Assembly (NCBI RefSeq): GCF_902506065.1
Contig: NZ_LR732912.1
Span: 3,032,842 to 3,096,841 of the forward strand
DNA from: Arthrobacter sp. 9V
GTDB taxonomy: Bacteria > Actinomycetota > Actinomycetes > Actinomycetales > Micrococcaceae
Reading direction: 5' to 3'
DNA: 64,000 nucleotides
Below the pieces are notes generated by a model that saw only the letters and a list, made by a program, of their open reading frames with translations, was not told the DNA's origin and did no database searches. Of this stretch, positions 1 through 8,575 are shown piece by piece (within the stretch, counting starts at the first letter, position 1; every line of letters begins with the position of its first letter). The translations under genes were made by a program, and so were the position numbers.

Positions 1-45
1 CGTGGCGTGGAGGTAGTACGGGTCGCCATAAGTGCCACGCTACCG

Positions 46-83
46 CAAGGGGGCCTGAAATCCGCGGATTTCAGGCCCCCTTG
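46..83 (-). terminator. Perfect 38-bp palindrome downstream of rnj
   Basis: Positions 46-83 form an uninterrupted 38-bp palindrome, starting 22 nt past the RNase J stop codon. As RNA it would fold into a long GC-rich hairpin with almost no loop. No T-run follows on the minus strand, so it fits the tail-less terminator type common in actinobacteria. It could instead act mainly as a 3'-end stabiliser. The DNA symmetry is seen directly; the role is inferred. Confidence 0.7.
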
Positions 84-104
84 GGCATTCATGTTGCTTG
101 GCGG

Positions 105-1796
105 CTACGCCTCCAGGACTACCGGGATAATCATGGGGCGGCGGCGGAGCTTACGGTTGACCCAGGTTCCGATGATCCTGCGGACCACCTGCTGCAACTG
201 GTGGTTGGTGTGATCCGTGTGGTTCAGCACAGCTTCTTCGAGCGCGGCGTTGATCTTGGGAATGATCTCGTCAAACACGGAATCATCCTCCGCTACGCCA
301 CGTGCATGGATCTCCGGACCGGAGACGATCTTGCCGGTGGTGCGGCTGATGACAGTGATGACGGAAATGAAGCCCTCATCCCCCAGGACGCGACGATCCT
401 TGAGGTCGGCGTCGGTAATTTCGCCCACGCTGGAACCGTCGACGTAGACGAAGCCGACTTCCACCTGGCCCACCACATTTGCCTTATGGTCCTTGAGGTC
501 AATCACTGTGCCGTTGTCGCTCAGGATGATGCCCTCGGACGGAACGCCGGATTCGAGTGCAATGTTGCCATTGGCAATCAGGTGGCGTGTTTCACCGTGA
601 ACGGGCATGGCATTGAGGGGCTCAAGGATGTTGTAGCAGTAAAGCAGTTCACCGGCCGCAGCGTGCCCGGACACGTGGACCTTGGCAGTGCCCTTGTGAA
701 TCACGTCTGCGCCGAGCTTCAGGAGGCCGTTGATGATGCGGAAAACGGCGTTTTCATTGCCCGGGATAAGACTGGAAGCCAGGATCACGGTATCGCCCTT
801 GCCCACAATCACGCGGTGATCGCCGTTGGCCATACGTGAGAGCGCTGCCATCGGCTCTCCCTGGGAACCCGTGGACATGAGGACTACGCGGTCGTCCGGC
901 ATGTTGTCGATGTTCTTGATGTCCACCAGGATGCCTTCAGGCACATCCAAGTACCCGAGCTTGGCGGCGATGGCCATGTTGCGGACCATCGACCGGCCCA
1001 CGAAGGCCACCTTGCGGTTGTGCTTGGCTGCGGCATCCAGAACCTGCTGGACACGGTGGACGTGAGAGGAGAAGGAAGCCACGATGATGCGCTTCCTGGC
1101 CTGCCCGAACAACCGGTCCAGGGTGGGGCCGATTTCTTTTTCAGCCGTGGTGAATCCAGGCACGTCAGCGTTGGTGGAGTCCGCCATGAACAGGTCCACA
1201 CCCTCTTCGCCCAAACGGGCGAAGTGCCGAAGGTCCGTGATGCGGCCATCCAGCGGCAACTGATCCATCTTGAAGTCGCCGGTGTGAAGGACGTTTCCGC
1301 CTTCTGTGCGGATGAAAACTGCCAAGGCATCCGGAATGGAGTGGTTGACTGCCACAAACTCGCATTCGAACGGGCCGAACTGCTCCACCTGCCCTTCCGT
1401 GACGGTGAGCGTGTAGGGCTTGATCCGGTGTTCCTGAAGCTTGGCTTCCACCAGGGCAAGGGTCAGCTGCGATCCGATCAGAGGGATGTCAGCTTTGAGG
1501 CGCAGGAGGTACGGAACTGCACCAATGTGGTCCTCGTGACCATGGGTCAGCACGACGCCTACGATGTCCTGCAACCGGTTCTCGATGTACGAGAAATCAG
1601 GCAGGATCAAGTCGACGCCGGGCTGGGTCTCTTCGGGGAAGAGCACGCCGCAGTCAACCACCAGCAGTTTGCCGTCGATTTCGAAGACCGCCATGTTGCG
1701 GCCAATCTCTCCCAGTCCACCGAGCGGGACAATCCGCAACGTACCTTTGGGCAGTTTCGGCGGCGTAACCAGTCCGGGAAGGGCGGTTTGGGTCAT
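105..1796 (-). CDS. rnj: Ribonuclease J (metallo-beta-lactamase/beta-CASP RNase)
   Basis: This 563-residue protein is an RNase J, a cytoplasmic enzyme with 5'-3' exonuclease and endonuclease activity in mRNA decay and rRNA maturation. The metallo-beta-lactamase zinc motif HGHEDH lies at residues 85-90, after a typical N-terminal strand region ending in VVDCG. A beta-CASP insertion follows, and the length matches the family. It lies 6 nt downstream of dapA on the same strand, the usual actinobacterial arrangement, so the two are probably cotranscribed. A strong palindrome follows the stop. The call is secure; the start ATG lies directly after the dapA stop. Confidence 0.96.
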   Translation of the reverse strand: MTQTALPGLVTPPKLPKGTLRIVPLGGLGEIGRNMAVFEIDGKLLVVDCGVLFPEETQPGVDLILPDFSYIENRLQDIVGVVLTHGHEDHIGAVPYLLRLKADIPLIGSQLTLALVEAKLQEHRIKPYTLTVTEGQVEQFGPFECEFVAVNHSIPDALAVFIRTEGGNVLHTGDFKMDQLPLDGRITDLRHFARLGEEGVDLFMADSTNADVPGFTTAEKEIGPTLDRLFGQARKRIIVASFSSHVHRVQQVLDAAAKHNRKVAFVGRSMVRNMAIAAKLGYLDVPEGILVDIKNIDNMPDDRVVLMSTGSQGEPMAALSRMANGDHRVIVGKGDTVILASSLIPGNENAVFRIINGLLKLGADVIHKGTAKVHVSGHAAAGELLYCYNILEPLNAMPVHGETRHLIANGNIALESGVPSEGIILSDNGTVIDLKDHKANVVGQVEVGFVYVDGSSVGEITDADLKDRRVLGDEGFISVITVISRTTGKIVSGPEIHARGVAEDDSVFDEIIPKINAALEEAVLNHTDHTNHQLQQVVRRIIGTWVNRKLRRRPMIIPVVLEA

Positions 1797-1802
1797 GTTT
1801 TG

Positions 1803-2735
1803 CTACTTTCCGGCGGAACCGTCCTGGACGTCGAAGTCCATTCCGGCTTGCGCCAAATCCCCGCGGATGATGTCGATCTCGGCCGCGTCCGGCTCCACGA
1901 GGGGCAAACGGACAACCGAGTTGGGCAGGACTCCCTGCCACTTGAGAATCTGCTTGGCGGCTACTGCGCCTTGGACCCGCGTCATGGTTGCTCGTATGAC
2001 GGGTTCCAGTTCAAAATTGATGGCCCTTGCCGTGGCGAGGTCGCTGGCATTTACGGCGTCCACAAGCTCACGGAAACGGCGGGTGGCTACATGGGTGGTG
2101 ACGCCCACCAAGCCGACGGCGCCCAGCGCCATCCACTGCAGCGTCAGGCCGTCATCACCGGAGTAGAACACCAGGTCCGTCTCAGCCATTACCCGCGTTG
2201 CGGCAGCGAAATCTGCTTTGGCGTCCTTGACGGCCACGATGTTTTGGTGCTTTGCCAGCGCAATCATGGTCTCCGGAGCGATCGCAATGGAGGAACGGCC
2301 CGGGATGTCATAGAGCATGACGGGAAGGTCCGTAGCCGAGGCGATCGTCTCAAAATGTGCACGAACGCCCGCCTGGCTGGGCTTGTTGTAGTAGGGCGTG
2401 ACGATCAGGAGACCATCAACGCCGAGTTCTGCCGCGCGCTGCGAGAGGTGCACGGAGTGTGCAGTGTCATTGGTGCCGGTGCCGGCAATGATGGCAGCCT
2501 TGCCGCCAACGGCCTCTTTGACCGCCCGGAACATACCAAGGTTTTCGTCGTCTGTAAGGGTTGAGGTCTCTCCAGTGGTGCCGGTGACCACGAGGCCATC
2601 GCAACCGTCCTGGACGAGCTTCTCTGCCAGCGCTGCGGCTTGGTCATAGTCCACCTTGCCGTCTTCAGTGAACGGGGTGACCATGGCGGTCAGCAGGGTA
2701 CCAAGGGCGGGAGTGTGGGCGCGCAAGTCAGACAT
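1803..2735 (-). CDS. dapA: 4-hydroxy-tetrahydrodipicolinate synthase
   Basis: DapA condenses pyruvate with aspartate semialdehyde in the diaminopimelate/lysine pathway. The 310-residue TIM-barrel protein carries GTTGE at 52-56, a YY pair at 115-116, YDIPGR near 142, and the Schiff-base lysine in AVKDAK at about residue 170. The frame stays open further upstream, but the ATG at 2735 (MSDLRAHTP) gives the normal family N-terminus, so the 29 extra codons are rejected. It runs into rnj after 6 nt. dapB, the next pathway enzyme, is a few genes away on the same strand. Confidence 0.95.
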   Translation of the reverse strand: MSDLRAHTPALGTLLTAMVTPFTEDGKVDYDQAAALAEKLVQDGCDGLVVTGTTGETSTLTDDENLGMFRAVKEAVGGKAAIIAGTGTNDTAHSVHLSQRAAELGVDGLLIVTPYYNKPSQAGVRAHFETIASATDLPVMLYDIPGRSSIAIAPETMIALAKHQNIVAVKDAKADFAAATRVMAETDLVFYSGDDGLTLQWMALGAVGLVGVTTHVATRRFRELVDAVNASDLATARAINFELEPVIRATMTRVQGAVAAKQILKWQGVLPNSVVRLPLVEPDAAEIDIIRGDLAQAGMDFDVQDGSAGK

Positions 2736-2861
2736 ACGAAAAACGTTACCCTGTGACAGCCTCGTTGGAAGAATGGATCCCGCCTGATGGTCCTCCGTCA
2801 TCAGTGGCGGAGCCACACGCAACTGACCTGAACCGCAGATGTCATGAGGTAACGGCGGGCC

Positions 2862-3197
2862 TCACGCCGGTTTAGGCGCCCGCGCAGGCTCCTCCGCGCA
2901 ATAGTGCGCCACAGCCCGCTCCTTGAGCTGCTCCGCCCAAGCCACGAGTCGCTGGGAAGCGCGGACGTACTCAAAGAGCTCAAGGGGCGTCAACGAGGCC
3001 AAGTCCGTCTCGGCCAGCCGGCGTGCCAGTTCAGCGCCCGGCACCTGCTCAGCCAGCACTGTACCCTCGCGGCGCCACTGGGTATCTTCCGGAGGCTCGC
3101 CGGAAACGAGCTGCCTGAAAAGGAAGTCGACCACGCCGGGGCTCATGGCTTTCATGGGACCCTGGAGGCCTGCCGGCGGCTTGGATGCATCGTTCAT
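2862..3197 (-). CDS. Small DUF222/13E12-like protein under LexA control
   Basis: This 111-residue cytoplasmic protein has no certain function. Its C-terminal half, with SLTPLELFEYVRASQRL followed by a helical WAEQLKERAVAHY stretch, resembles the helical N-terminal part of DUF222 (13E12-repeat) proteins, which are usually about 400-500 residues with a C-terminal HNH nuclease domain. No such domain is present, and the frame stops before dapA. It is either a truncated copy or a genuine short relative. A 22-bp LexA-type palindrome sits in its promoter and no Shine-Dalgarno precedes the ATG, so it is probably SOS-induced and leaderless. The homology is my reading of weak similarity. Confidence 0.75.
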   Translation of the reverse strand: MNDASKPPAGLQGPMKAMSPGVVDFLFRQLVSGEPPEDTQWRREGTVLAEQVPGAELARRLAETDLASLTPLELFEYVRASQRLVAWAEQLKERAVAHYCAEEPARAPKPA

Positions 3198-3203
3198 GCA
3201 GCA

Positions 3204-3232
3204 ATGCTATTCGAACATATGTTCGAATACAA
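3204..3232 (-). promoter_or_regulatory. SOS promoter: LexA box in the -35/-10 spacer
   Basis: On the minus strand there is a -35-like TTGTAT (3232-3227), a 17-bp spacer and a -10 TAGCAT (3209-3204). The spacer holds TCGAAC-ATAT-GTTCGA (3211-3226), which matches the actinobacterial LexA consensus TCGAAC-N4-GTTCGA. The symmetry extends to a perfect 22-bp palindrome at 3208-3229. Six bases separate the -10 from the ATG at 3197, so transcription should begin at or next to the start codon. LexA binding here would block RNA polymerase directly. The site is also 60 bp upstream of the divergent gene at 3287 and could affect it. Confidence 0.88.
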
Positions 3233-3286
3233 GGGATTCGTGTCACATCGCAGATGCCAATCACACGCTTATGAGACGATCGCTGC

Positions 3287-4522
3287 ATGACTTCGCAAGA
3301 GACAGCGCCTCCGCGAAAAGCCCCGGGTAAGAGCAAGGTCTCCTCTCGGCTCACAGGTATTGATGCCGCCCGGGGCGCCGCACTGCTGGGGATGATGGCC
3401 ACGCACGTGATGCCGACGTTCGGTCCCGCGCCGCAGTGGGAGCCAACGTTTGTGGGGCTGGTGTTTTCAGGCCGTTCCTCAGCACTCTTTGCGGTATTGG
3501 CCGGAATCGGCCTGGCGCTCAGTACCGGCAAGCAAGAACCGCGCAGCGGTGCGGAACTGTGGGCTGCCCGGCGCGGAGTTGCCCTGCGCGCCTTGGTGAT
3601 CGCCGTCGTCGGACTGATGCTGGGAGGCCTTGACGTCAACGTGGCCGTGATCCTGGTTCACTATGCAGTCCTGTTCCTGTGCATCTTGCCTTTCCTGGGC
3701 CTCCGGCTCAAGGCACTCTGCTTCTGGGCAATCGGCTGGGTCCTGTTGTCTCCGCTGCTTGCGTACTTGGTTCGTCCGCTGCTGCTGGACGCAAACCCTC
3801 CCCTGAAGCTGGGCCACAACCCCAATTGGGAGGATTTCGGCACGCCTGCGCGTCTGCTCGCCGACCTCTTTTTCACCGGCTATTACCCCGTGTTTCAGTG
3901 GCTCTCATATCTACTGGTCGGATTGGTGATCGGCCGCTTGGCGCTGACGACGGCGAGAGTCCAGCTGCTGCTGGTGACCTGCGGGATTACGATTGCCGGG
4001 GTGGCAAAAGTGGTCGGGATCCTCGCCATGGAGGCGTGGGGTGGACGGACTGCCTTGTCAGCCCTCCCTGTCACCAGGGGATATCCCTTGGAAAGCATGC
4101 TTCAGGTCAATGTCACCGGCTTGGAACAGACCGGCTCGTGGTGGTGGCTGGCAACGGCAGCTCCGCATGCCGGAACTACCTTGGACCTGCTGCATAGCGG
4201 CGGCGTTGCTGCGGCCGTGGTGGGGTTGTTCTTGTTGCTCGGCACCCTGGCGGAGCGGGTCAAGGTCAATTTCCTGATCCTGCTGAGCGGGCCGGGTGCC
4301 ATGACCCTGAGCCTTTACTCCGCCCACGTCTGGGTGCTGTCCGGCTTCACCAACCAGCCCTATCCTTCCGGGTGGACGGACGAAGGAATGTACTGGGCCC
4401 AGGCCCTGACCGCCGTAGCGATTGGCATCTGTTTCGCCGTCCTCCGGCGGCGCGGGCCCTTGGAATGGGTAGCCCACACCGCATCAAGCCTGGGTGGTCA
4501 ACGGCCTGCTGCTGTGGGCTGA
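3287..4522 (+). CDS. Multi-pass membrane protein, DUF1624/YeiB-like acyltransferase type
   Basis: This 411-residue integral membrane protein has about ten hydrophobic segments. The N-terminal signature GIDAARGAALLGMMATHV (residues about 25-42) is the R-G motif of the DUF1624/DUF418 group, related to heparan-alpha-glucosaminide N-acetyltransferases and YeiB. A YSAHVWVL segment near the C-terminus also fits that group. Members are thought to transfer acyl groups to sugars or cell-surface polymers, but the substrate here is unknown. It stands alone and diverges from the LexA-controlled gene. Its last 25 bases overlap the convergent gene at 4498-4986. Family call good, function open. Confidence 0.85.
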   Translation: MTSQETAPPRKAPGKSKVSSRLTGIDAARGAALLGMMATHVMPTFGPAPQWEPTFVGLVFSGRSSALFAVLAGIGLALSTGKQEPRSGAELWAARRGVALRALVIAVVGLMLGGLDVNVAVILVHYAVLFLCILPFLGLRLKALCFWAIGWVLLSPLLAYLVRPLLLDANPPLKLGHNPNWEDFGTPARLLADLFFTGYYPVFQWLSYLLVGLVIGRLALTTARVQLLLVTCGITIAGVAKVVGILAMEAWGGRTALSALPVTRGYPLESMLQVNVTGLEQTGSWWWLATAAPHAGTTLDLLHSGGVAAAVVGLFLLLGTLAERVKVNFLILLSGPGAMTLSLYSAHVWVLSGFTNQPYPSGWTDEGMYWAQALTAVAIGICFAVLRRRGPLEWVAHTASSLGGQRPAAVG

Positions 4523-4986
4523 GAACGGAAGAGCTTCACGGCGTCACGCATCGATGCGCGGGCACGTTTACGGTCCCCGGAAGCATCGTAGGCGCAGCTC
4601 AGACGGAACCAGGAGCGCCAGTCCTCCGGTGCGGCCTCAGCCTCAACGCGGTACTTCTCAAACTCGGCGTCAGCGGCGGCGCGGACTATGCGGCCGCCGG
4701 GCGTCCGCGGAAGTTCATCCACCGGCAACCCGCCCTCGGCCTCCAGGACCTTGGCCATTTGTTCTGTCCGGGCGCCGAAGAGCAGCTCGCGGATGAGTGC
4801 CCACGCACCGACGACAGGCAAGACCAGATAGGCCGCTCCGATCCCCTTGGCCACCAGGTTGGGGTCGCCGAGCAAAAGGAACGAGCGCTGAACCGAGACC
4901 ACCAGGTACAGCACCAAAAGCAGGGTGATGGCACCTACCCAGATTTTGGTTCGGTTCTTCTTCAATGAGGTCCAGAAATTACCCAT
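4498..4986 (-). CDS. Conserved hypothetical membrane-anchored protein
   Basis: I do not recognise a named family for this 162-residue protein. Residues about 15-34 form one transmembrane helix and 45-66 a second hydrophobic segment. The remainder is a soluble helical domain. Its end, WRSWFRLSCAYDASGDRKRA, resembles a single tetratricopeptide-like helix pair. The gene begins 3 nt after the dapB stop, so the two are almost certainly one transcript. Its 3' end overlaps the end of the convergent gene at 3287-4522 by 25 bp. Confidence 0.8.
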   Translation of the reverse strand: MGNFWTSLKKNRTKIWVGAITLLLVLYLVVSVQRSFLLLGDPNLVAKGIGAAYLVLPVVGAWALIRELLFGARTEQMAKVLEAEGGLPVDELPRTPGGRIVRAAADAEFEKYRVEAEAAPEDWRSWFRLSCAYDASGDRKRARASMRDAVKLFRSQPTAAGR

Positions 4987-4989
4987 GGC

Positions 4990-5799
<810 letters not shown>

Positions 5800-6255
5800 C
5801 TACTCCCCTGCTCCCACCCATTCCACGGTGCCATCAGTGAAGAACTGTTCCTTCCAAATGGGGACCTGCTCCTTGACCCGATCCACGAGTTCGGAACACA
5901 CGGCGAAGGCCTGGCCGCGGTGGGGAGCAGCCACAGCGCATACCAGAGCGGGGTCCCCGATCTCCAGCATGCCGATCCTGTGGGCTGCCCAGATCCGGAC
6001 CGGCTGTGCAGCCTCTCCGGAATGCTCGGCTACCAGTTGCGCCACCACCTCTGACATCACCTGATGCGCTGTGGGATGCGCGCTGTAGCTCAGCCGGTCC
6101 ACAGCCTTGCCGCCGTCGTGGTTTCGGACGACGCCGCTGAAGCTGACAACCGCTCCCGCGGTATCCGATTCCACCGCCCTGATGGCTTGTTCCACGGAGA
6201 TGGGCTCGGCGCTGAGGACAGCGCTGACCACTTCGAAGTTTGTTTCAGTGCCCAT
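5800..6255 (-). CDS. moaE: Molybdopterin synthase catalytic subunit MoaE
   Basis: MoaE, with thiocarboxylated MoaD, inserts the dithiolene sulfurs into cPMP to make molybdopterin. Family features are GAVVSFSGVVRNHDGGK in the N-terminal third, AAHRIGMLEIGD in the middle and PIWKEQFFTDG near the end, including the catalytic Lys region. I chose the ATG at 6255 because a clear SD (GGAAGGAAACC) precedes it; an ATG 21 nt upstream is also possible. The start overlaps the end of mog by 11 bp, showing translational coupling. It is the last gene of the moeA-moaC-mog-moaE run. Confidence 0.93.
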   Translation of the reverse strand: MGTETNFEVVSAVLSAEPISVEQAIRAVESDTAGAVVSFSGVVRNHDGGKAVDRLSYSAHPTAHQVMSEVVAQLVAEHSGEAAQPVRIWAAHRIGMLEIGDPALVCAVAAPHRGQAFAVCSELVDRVKEQVPIWKEQFFTDGTVEWVGAGE

Positions 6256-6742
6256 GGTTTCCTTCCAATTGCTCACAAAGGTGTCCGATCACGGGGTCCA
6301 GGACAGCCAACCCGTCCATAACGCCTTTCGGGGATCCGGGCAGGTTGATGATGAACGTCTTTCCAGCTGTTCCCGCGTGGCCACGGCTCAGCATGGCCAT
6401 GGGAGTTTTGGCCACGCCCGCGCGCCGAATGCCCTCCATGATGCCCGGAATTTCACGTTCCAGCAGCGGCCGTGTCATTTCCGGCGTGCGGTCATCGGGG
6501 CTGAGGCCCGTTCCACCGCTGGTGATCACGACGGCGGGCTCCTGGGTCAGGAGGGCCCTCAGCGCAGCGCCAACAGGCTCACCGTCCGGCACCACCATGG
6601 TTGGAAAGGCATCAAAACCGTGCTCCTTGAGCCAATCGAGGATGATCGGCCCCGTCTCGTCGGCGTAGACTCCTGCAGCGGCCCGGGTTGAAGCGATTAC
6701 GACGCCGGCTTTCCGCTGCACGTTCGGCTCGCACGCGCTCAC
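6245..6742 (-). CDS. mog: Molybdopterin adenylyltransferase, MogA/MoaB family
   Basis: This 165-residue protein belongs to the MogA/MoaB family, which adenylylates molybdopterin before molybdenum insertion. The hallmark [15 protein letters not shown] near residues 75-90 binds the pterin phosphate. LPGSPKGV near the C-terminus is also diagnostic. The start overlaps the moaC stop by 4 bp and the 3' end overlaps moaE, so it sits in a tightly coupled operon. Sequence alone does not separate MogA from MoaB function. Confidence 0.92.
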   Translation of the reverse strand: MSACEPNVQRKAGVVIASTRAAAGVYADETGPIILDWLKEHGFDAFPTMVVPDGEPVGAALRALLTQEPAVVITSGGTGLSPDDRTPEMTRPLLEREIPGIMEGIRRAGVAKTPMAMLSRGHAGTAGKTFIINLPGSPKGVMDGLAVLDPVIGHLCEQLEGNHGH

Positions 6743-7302
6743 GCGCCGACCTCCCCTGCGGTTGACTCTGTGGTTGCCTGCGCGGTTGAAAGTGCTGAGA
6801 GGTCCCAGTCGCCGCTTTTTCCGCCGCTCTTGGCCAGGACACGGATATCGGTCAGCACGGCATGCTTGTCCACAGCTTTGATCATGTCGTAGACGCTCAA
6901 GGCGGCCACCGACGCGGCCGTCAGCGCTTCCATTTCCACTCCGGTCACACCCTTGGTCTTGACGGTTGCCAGGATGCCAACAGAGTCGGCGCCCAGCTCA
7001 AAATCCACGGTGACCTTGGAGATCGGCAACGGATGGCACAGCGGAATCAGATCGGGCGTCTTCTTCGCCGCCATGATTCCCGCAACGCGCGCCACCGCAA
7101 GGGCATCCCCCTTGGGCAACTCGCCGGCGCCCAGGAGGGCCAGCACCTTGGATGTGCTGCGGACCGTAGCCGTGGCAGTTGCTTCGCGGGTAGTGACAGC
7201 TTTCTGGGAGACGTCCACCATCTGCGCGGTGCCGTCCTGCCTCAGATGGGTCAGGCCAGTGGCGGGTTCTGTAGCCCCGGAGGTTTCATTCACAGCATCC
7301 AT
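6739..7302 (-). CDS. moaC: Cyclic pyranopterin monophosphate synthase MoaC
   Basis: MoaC converts the MoaA product 3',8-cH2GTP into cPMP. The 187-residue protein carries [18 protein letters not shown] and [18 protein letters not shown], the two most conserved MoaC blocks with active-site residues, followed by DMIKAVDK. It has roughly 25 extra residues at each end compared with compact MoaC proteins. The start overlaps the end of moeA by 13 bp and its stop overlaps the mog start. Its partner enzyme MoaA is encoded divergently at 12310. Confidence 0.95.
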   Translation of the reverse strand: MDAVNETSGATEPATGLTHLRQDGTAQMVDVSQKAVTTREATATATVRSTSKVLALLGAGELPKGDALAVARVAGIMAAKKTPDLIPLCHPLPISKVTVDFELGADSVGILATVKTKGVTGVEMEALTAASVAALSVYDMIKAVDKHAVLTDIRVLAKSGGKSGDWDLSALSTAQATTESTAGEVGA

Positions 7303-8510
7303 ACTTCCACTTCGTCCCCTTCGGCGAGTTCCGTGACGTCTCCAGGGATCTGCACCAGTGCGTTTGCCCGGGCCAAGGCGTGGACCAAGTGCGATCCCGC
7401 GCCGCCTTCCATCCGAACCTTTCCATCCGGGTCCAAGGTTCCCCGACGGACCTGGTGCTTGCCTTCGGGGGAAGTCAGAGGTTCGGCCAGCCGAGCCCGC
7501 AACACCGGCCTCGGTGCGGGAGTCCCCAGTATTTGAGACAGGGCCGGCCGGAGGAACATCTCAAAGGAGACAAGGCAACTGACCGGGTTCCCGGGAAAGC
7601 CAAGAAAGGGAACGCCGTCAAAGGTGCCCAACCCCTGGGGACCACCAGGCTGCATGGCCACCGGGAGGAAATCCACCGGCTGATCCTCCATGGCTTGCCG
7701 CACAACTTCGTAGGCACCCTTGCTCACTCCCCCGGTGGTAACGATGAGGTCCACCATGCTGTCCGCCGGTCCTATGTGCCGGCGGAGGACCCTAAGCAAC
7801 CCGGAGGGGTGGTCATCGGAAATACCAGCGCGGACCACGTCCAGGCCGGCCTGCAGCATGGAGGCTTCGAGCAATGTTCCGTTGGAGTCGAAGATTTTCC
7901 CGGCTGTGAGCTCCTCACCCGGCTCCACCACTTCGTCTCCGGTGGTGACCAGGAGCACGCGGCAAGGCCGGCGGACGTCAACGGTCCTCATGCCAAGGGC
8001 AGCCAACAAGCCCAATTGAGCAGGTCCCATGCGGGTACCGGCGGCCAGCGCCAAAGTGCCTTTTCGAATGTCGCTGCCACTATCCCGCACGTACGTGCCG
8101 GGAGGTGCCGCGGGTAGTTCCACAACGGCTTGTCCAGCGTCAGGGTCCGGGAAGGTGTTTGGACTTGCCTTCTCAATGGGCACGACGGCGTCAGCCCCCG
8201 CGGGCATCATGGCCCCGGTCATTATCGGGGCGGCAAAGCCTGGCTTCAGCGCCGCCGGCGCGGCACCTGCCGGAACCGGTTCCGCTACCCGGAGCTCCGC
8301 ACCGCCGTCGGGAATGTCTGCTGAGCGGACGGCAAACCCGTCCATTTGGGAATTGGCGAACGGGGGCAGCGACAGCGGCGCGTAGACGTCAACTGCGAGC
8401 GCCCTACCCAGCGCGTCCAGCAGTGGCAGTGCGATCTTGTCCTTGCCGGCAAGGACGCCGGTCAACAGTTCCACCACTTCCTGGCGGTGGGCTGCAACAG
8501 ATCTGGGCAC
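7290..8510 (-). CDS. moeA: Molybdopterin molybdenumtransferase MoeA
   Basis: MoeA inserts molybdate into adenylylated molybdopterin to give Moco. The 406-residue protein shows the N-terminal [15 protein letters not shown] block (residues about 48-62), [38 protein letters not shown] and [13 protein letters not shown], in family order. It is the first gene of the biosynthetic run and lies 65 nt downstream of the Moco enzyme gene at 8576. The gap holds an AGGAGGATATCC-type SD on the minus strand just before the ATG, so initiation should be strong. Confidence 0.96.
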   Translation of the reverse strand: MPRSVAAHRQEVVELLTGVLAGKDKIALPLLDALGRALAVDVYAPLSLPPFANSQMDGFAVRSADIPDGGAELRVAEPVPAGAAPAALKPGFAAPIMTGAMMPAGADAVVPIEKASPNTFPDPDAGQAVVELPAAPPGTYVRDSGSDIRKGTLALAAGTRMGPAQLGLLAALGMRTVDVRRPCRVLLVTTGDEVVEPGEELTAGKIFDSNGTLLEASMLQAGLDVVRAGISDDHPSGLLRVLRRHIGPADSMVDLIVTTGGVSKGAYEVVRQAMEDQPVDFLPVAMQPGGPQGLGTFDGVPFLGFPGNPVSCLVSFEMFLRPALSQILGTPAPRPVLRARLAEPLTSPEGKHQVRRGTLDPDGKVRMEGGAGSHLVHALARANALVQIPGDVTELAEGDEVEVWML

Positions 8511-8575
8511 GGATATCCTCCTGTGTGGACACGCTGGCTTCCGGTGAATTCTCCGGACGTACCCAGACTAGGGCC

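Noticed and set aside
1365..1382. LexA-like TTCGAAC half-site inside rnj
   Set aside because: The second half-site is not at the right spacing and it lies in coding sequence away from any promoter.
1020..2564. 514-codon plus-strand frame over rnj and dapA
   Set aside because: It is a shadow of two well-supported minus-strand genes and has no recognisable domain.
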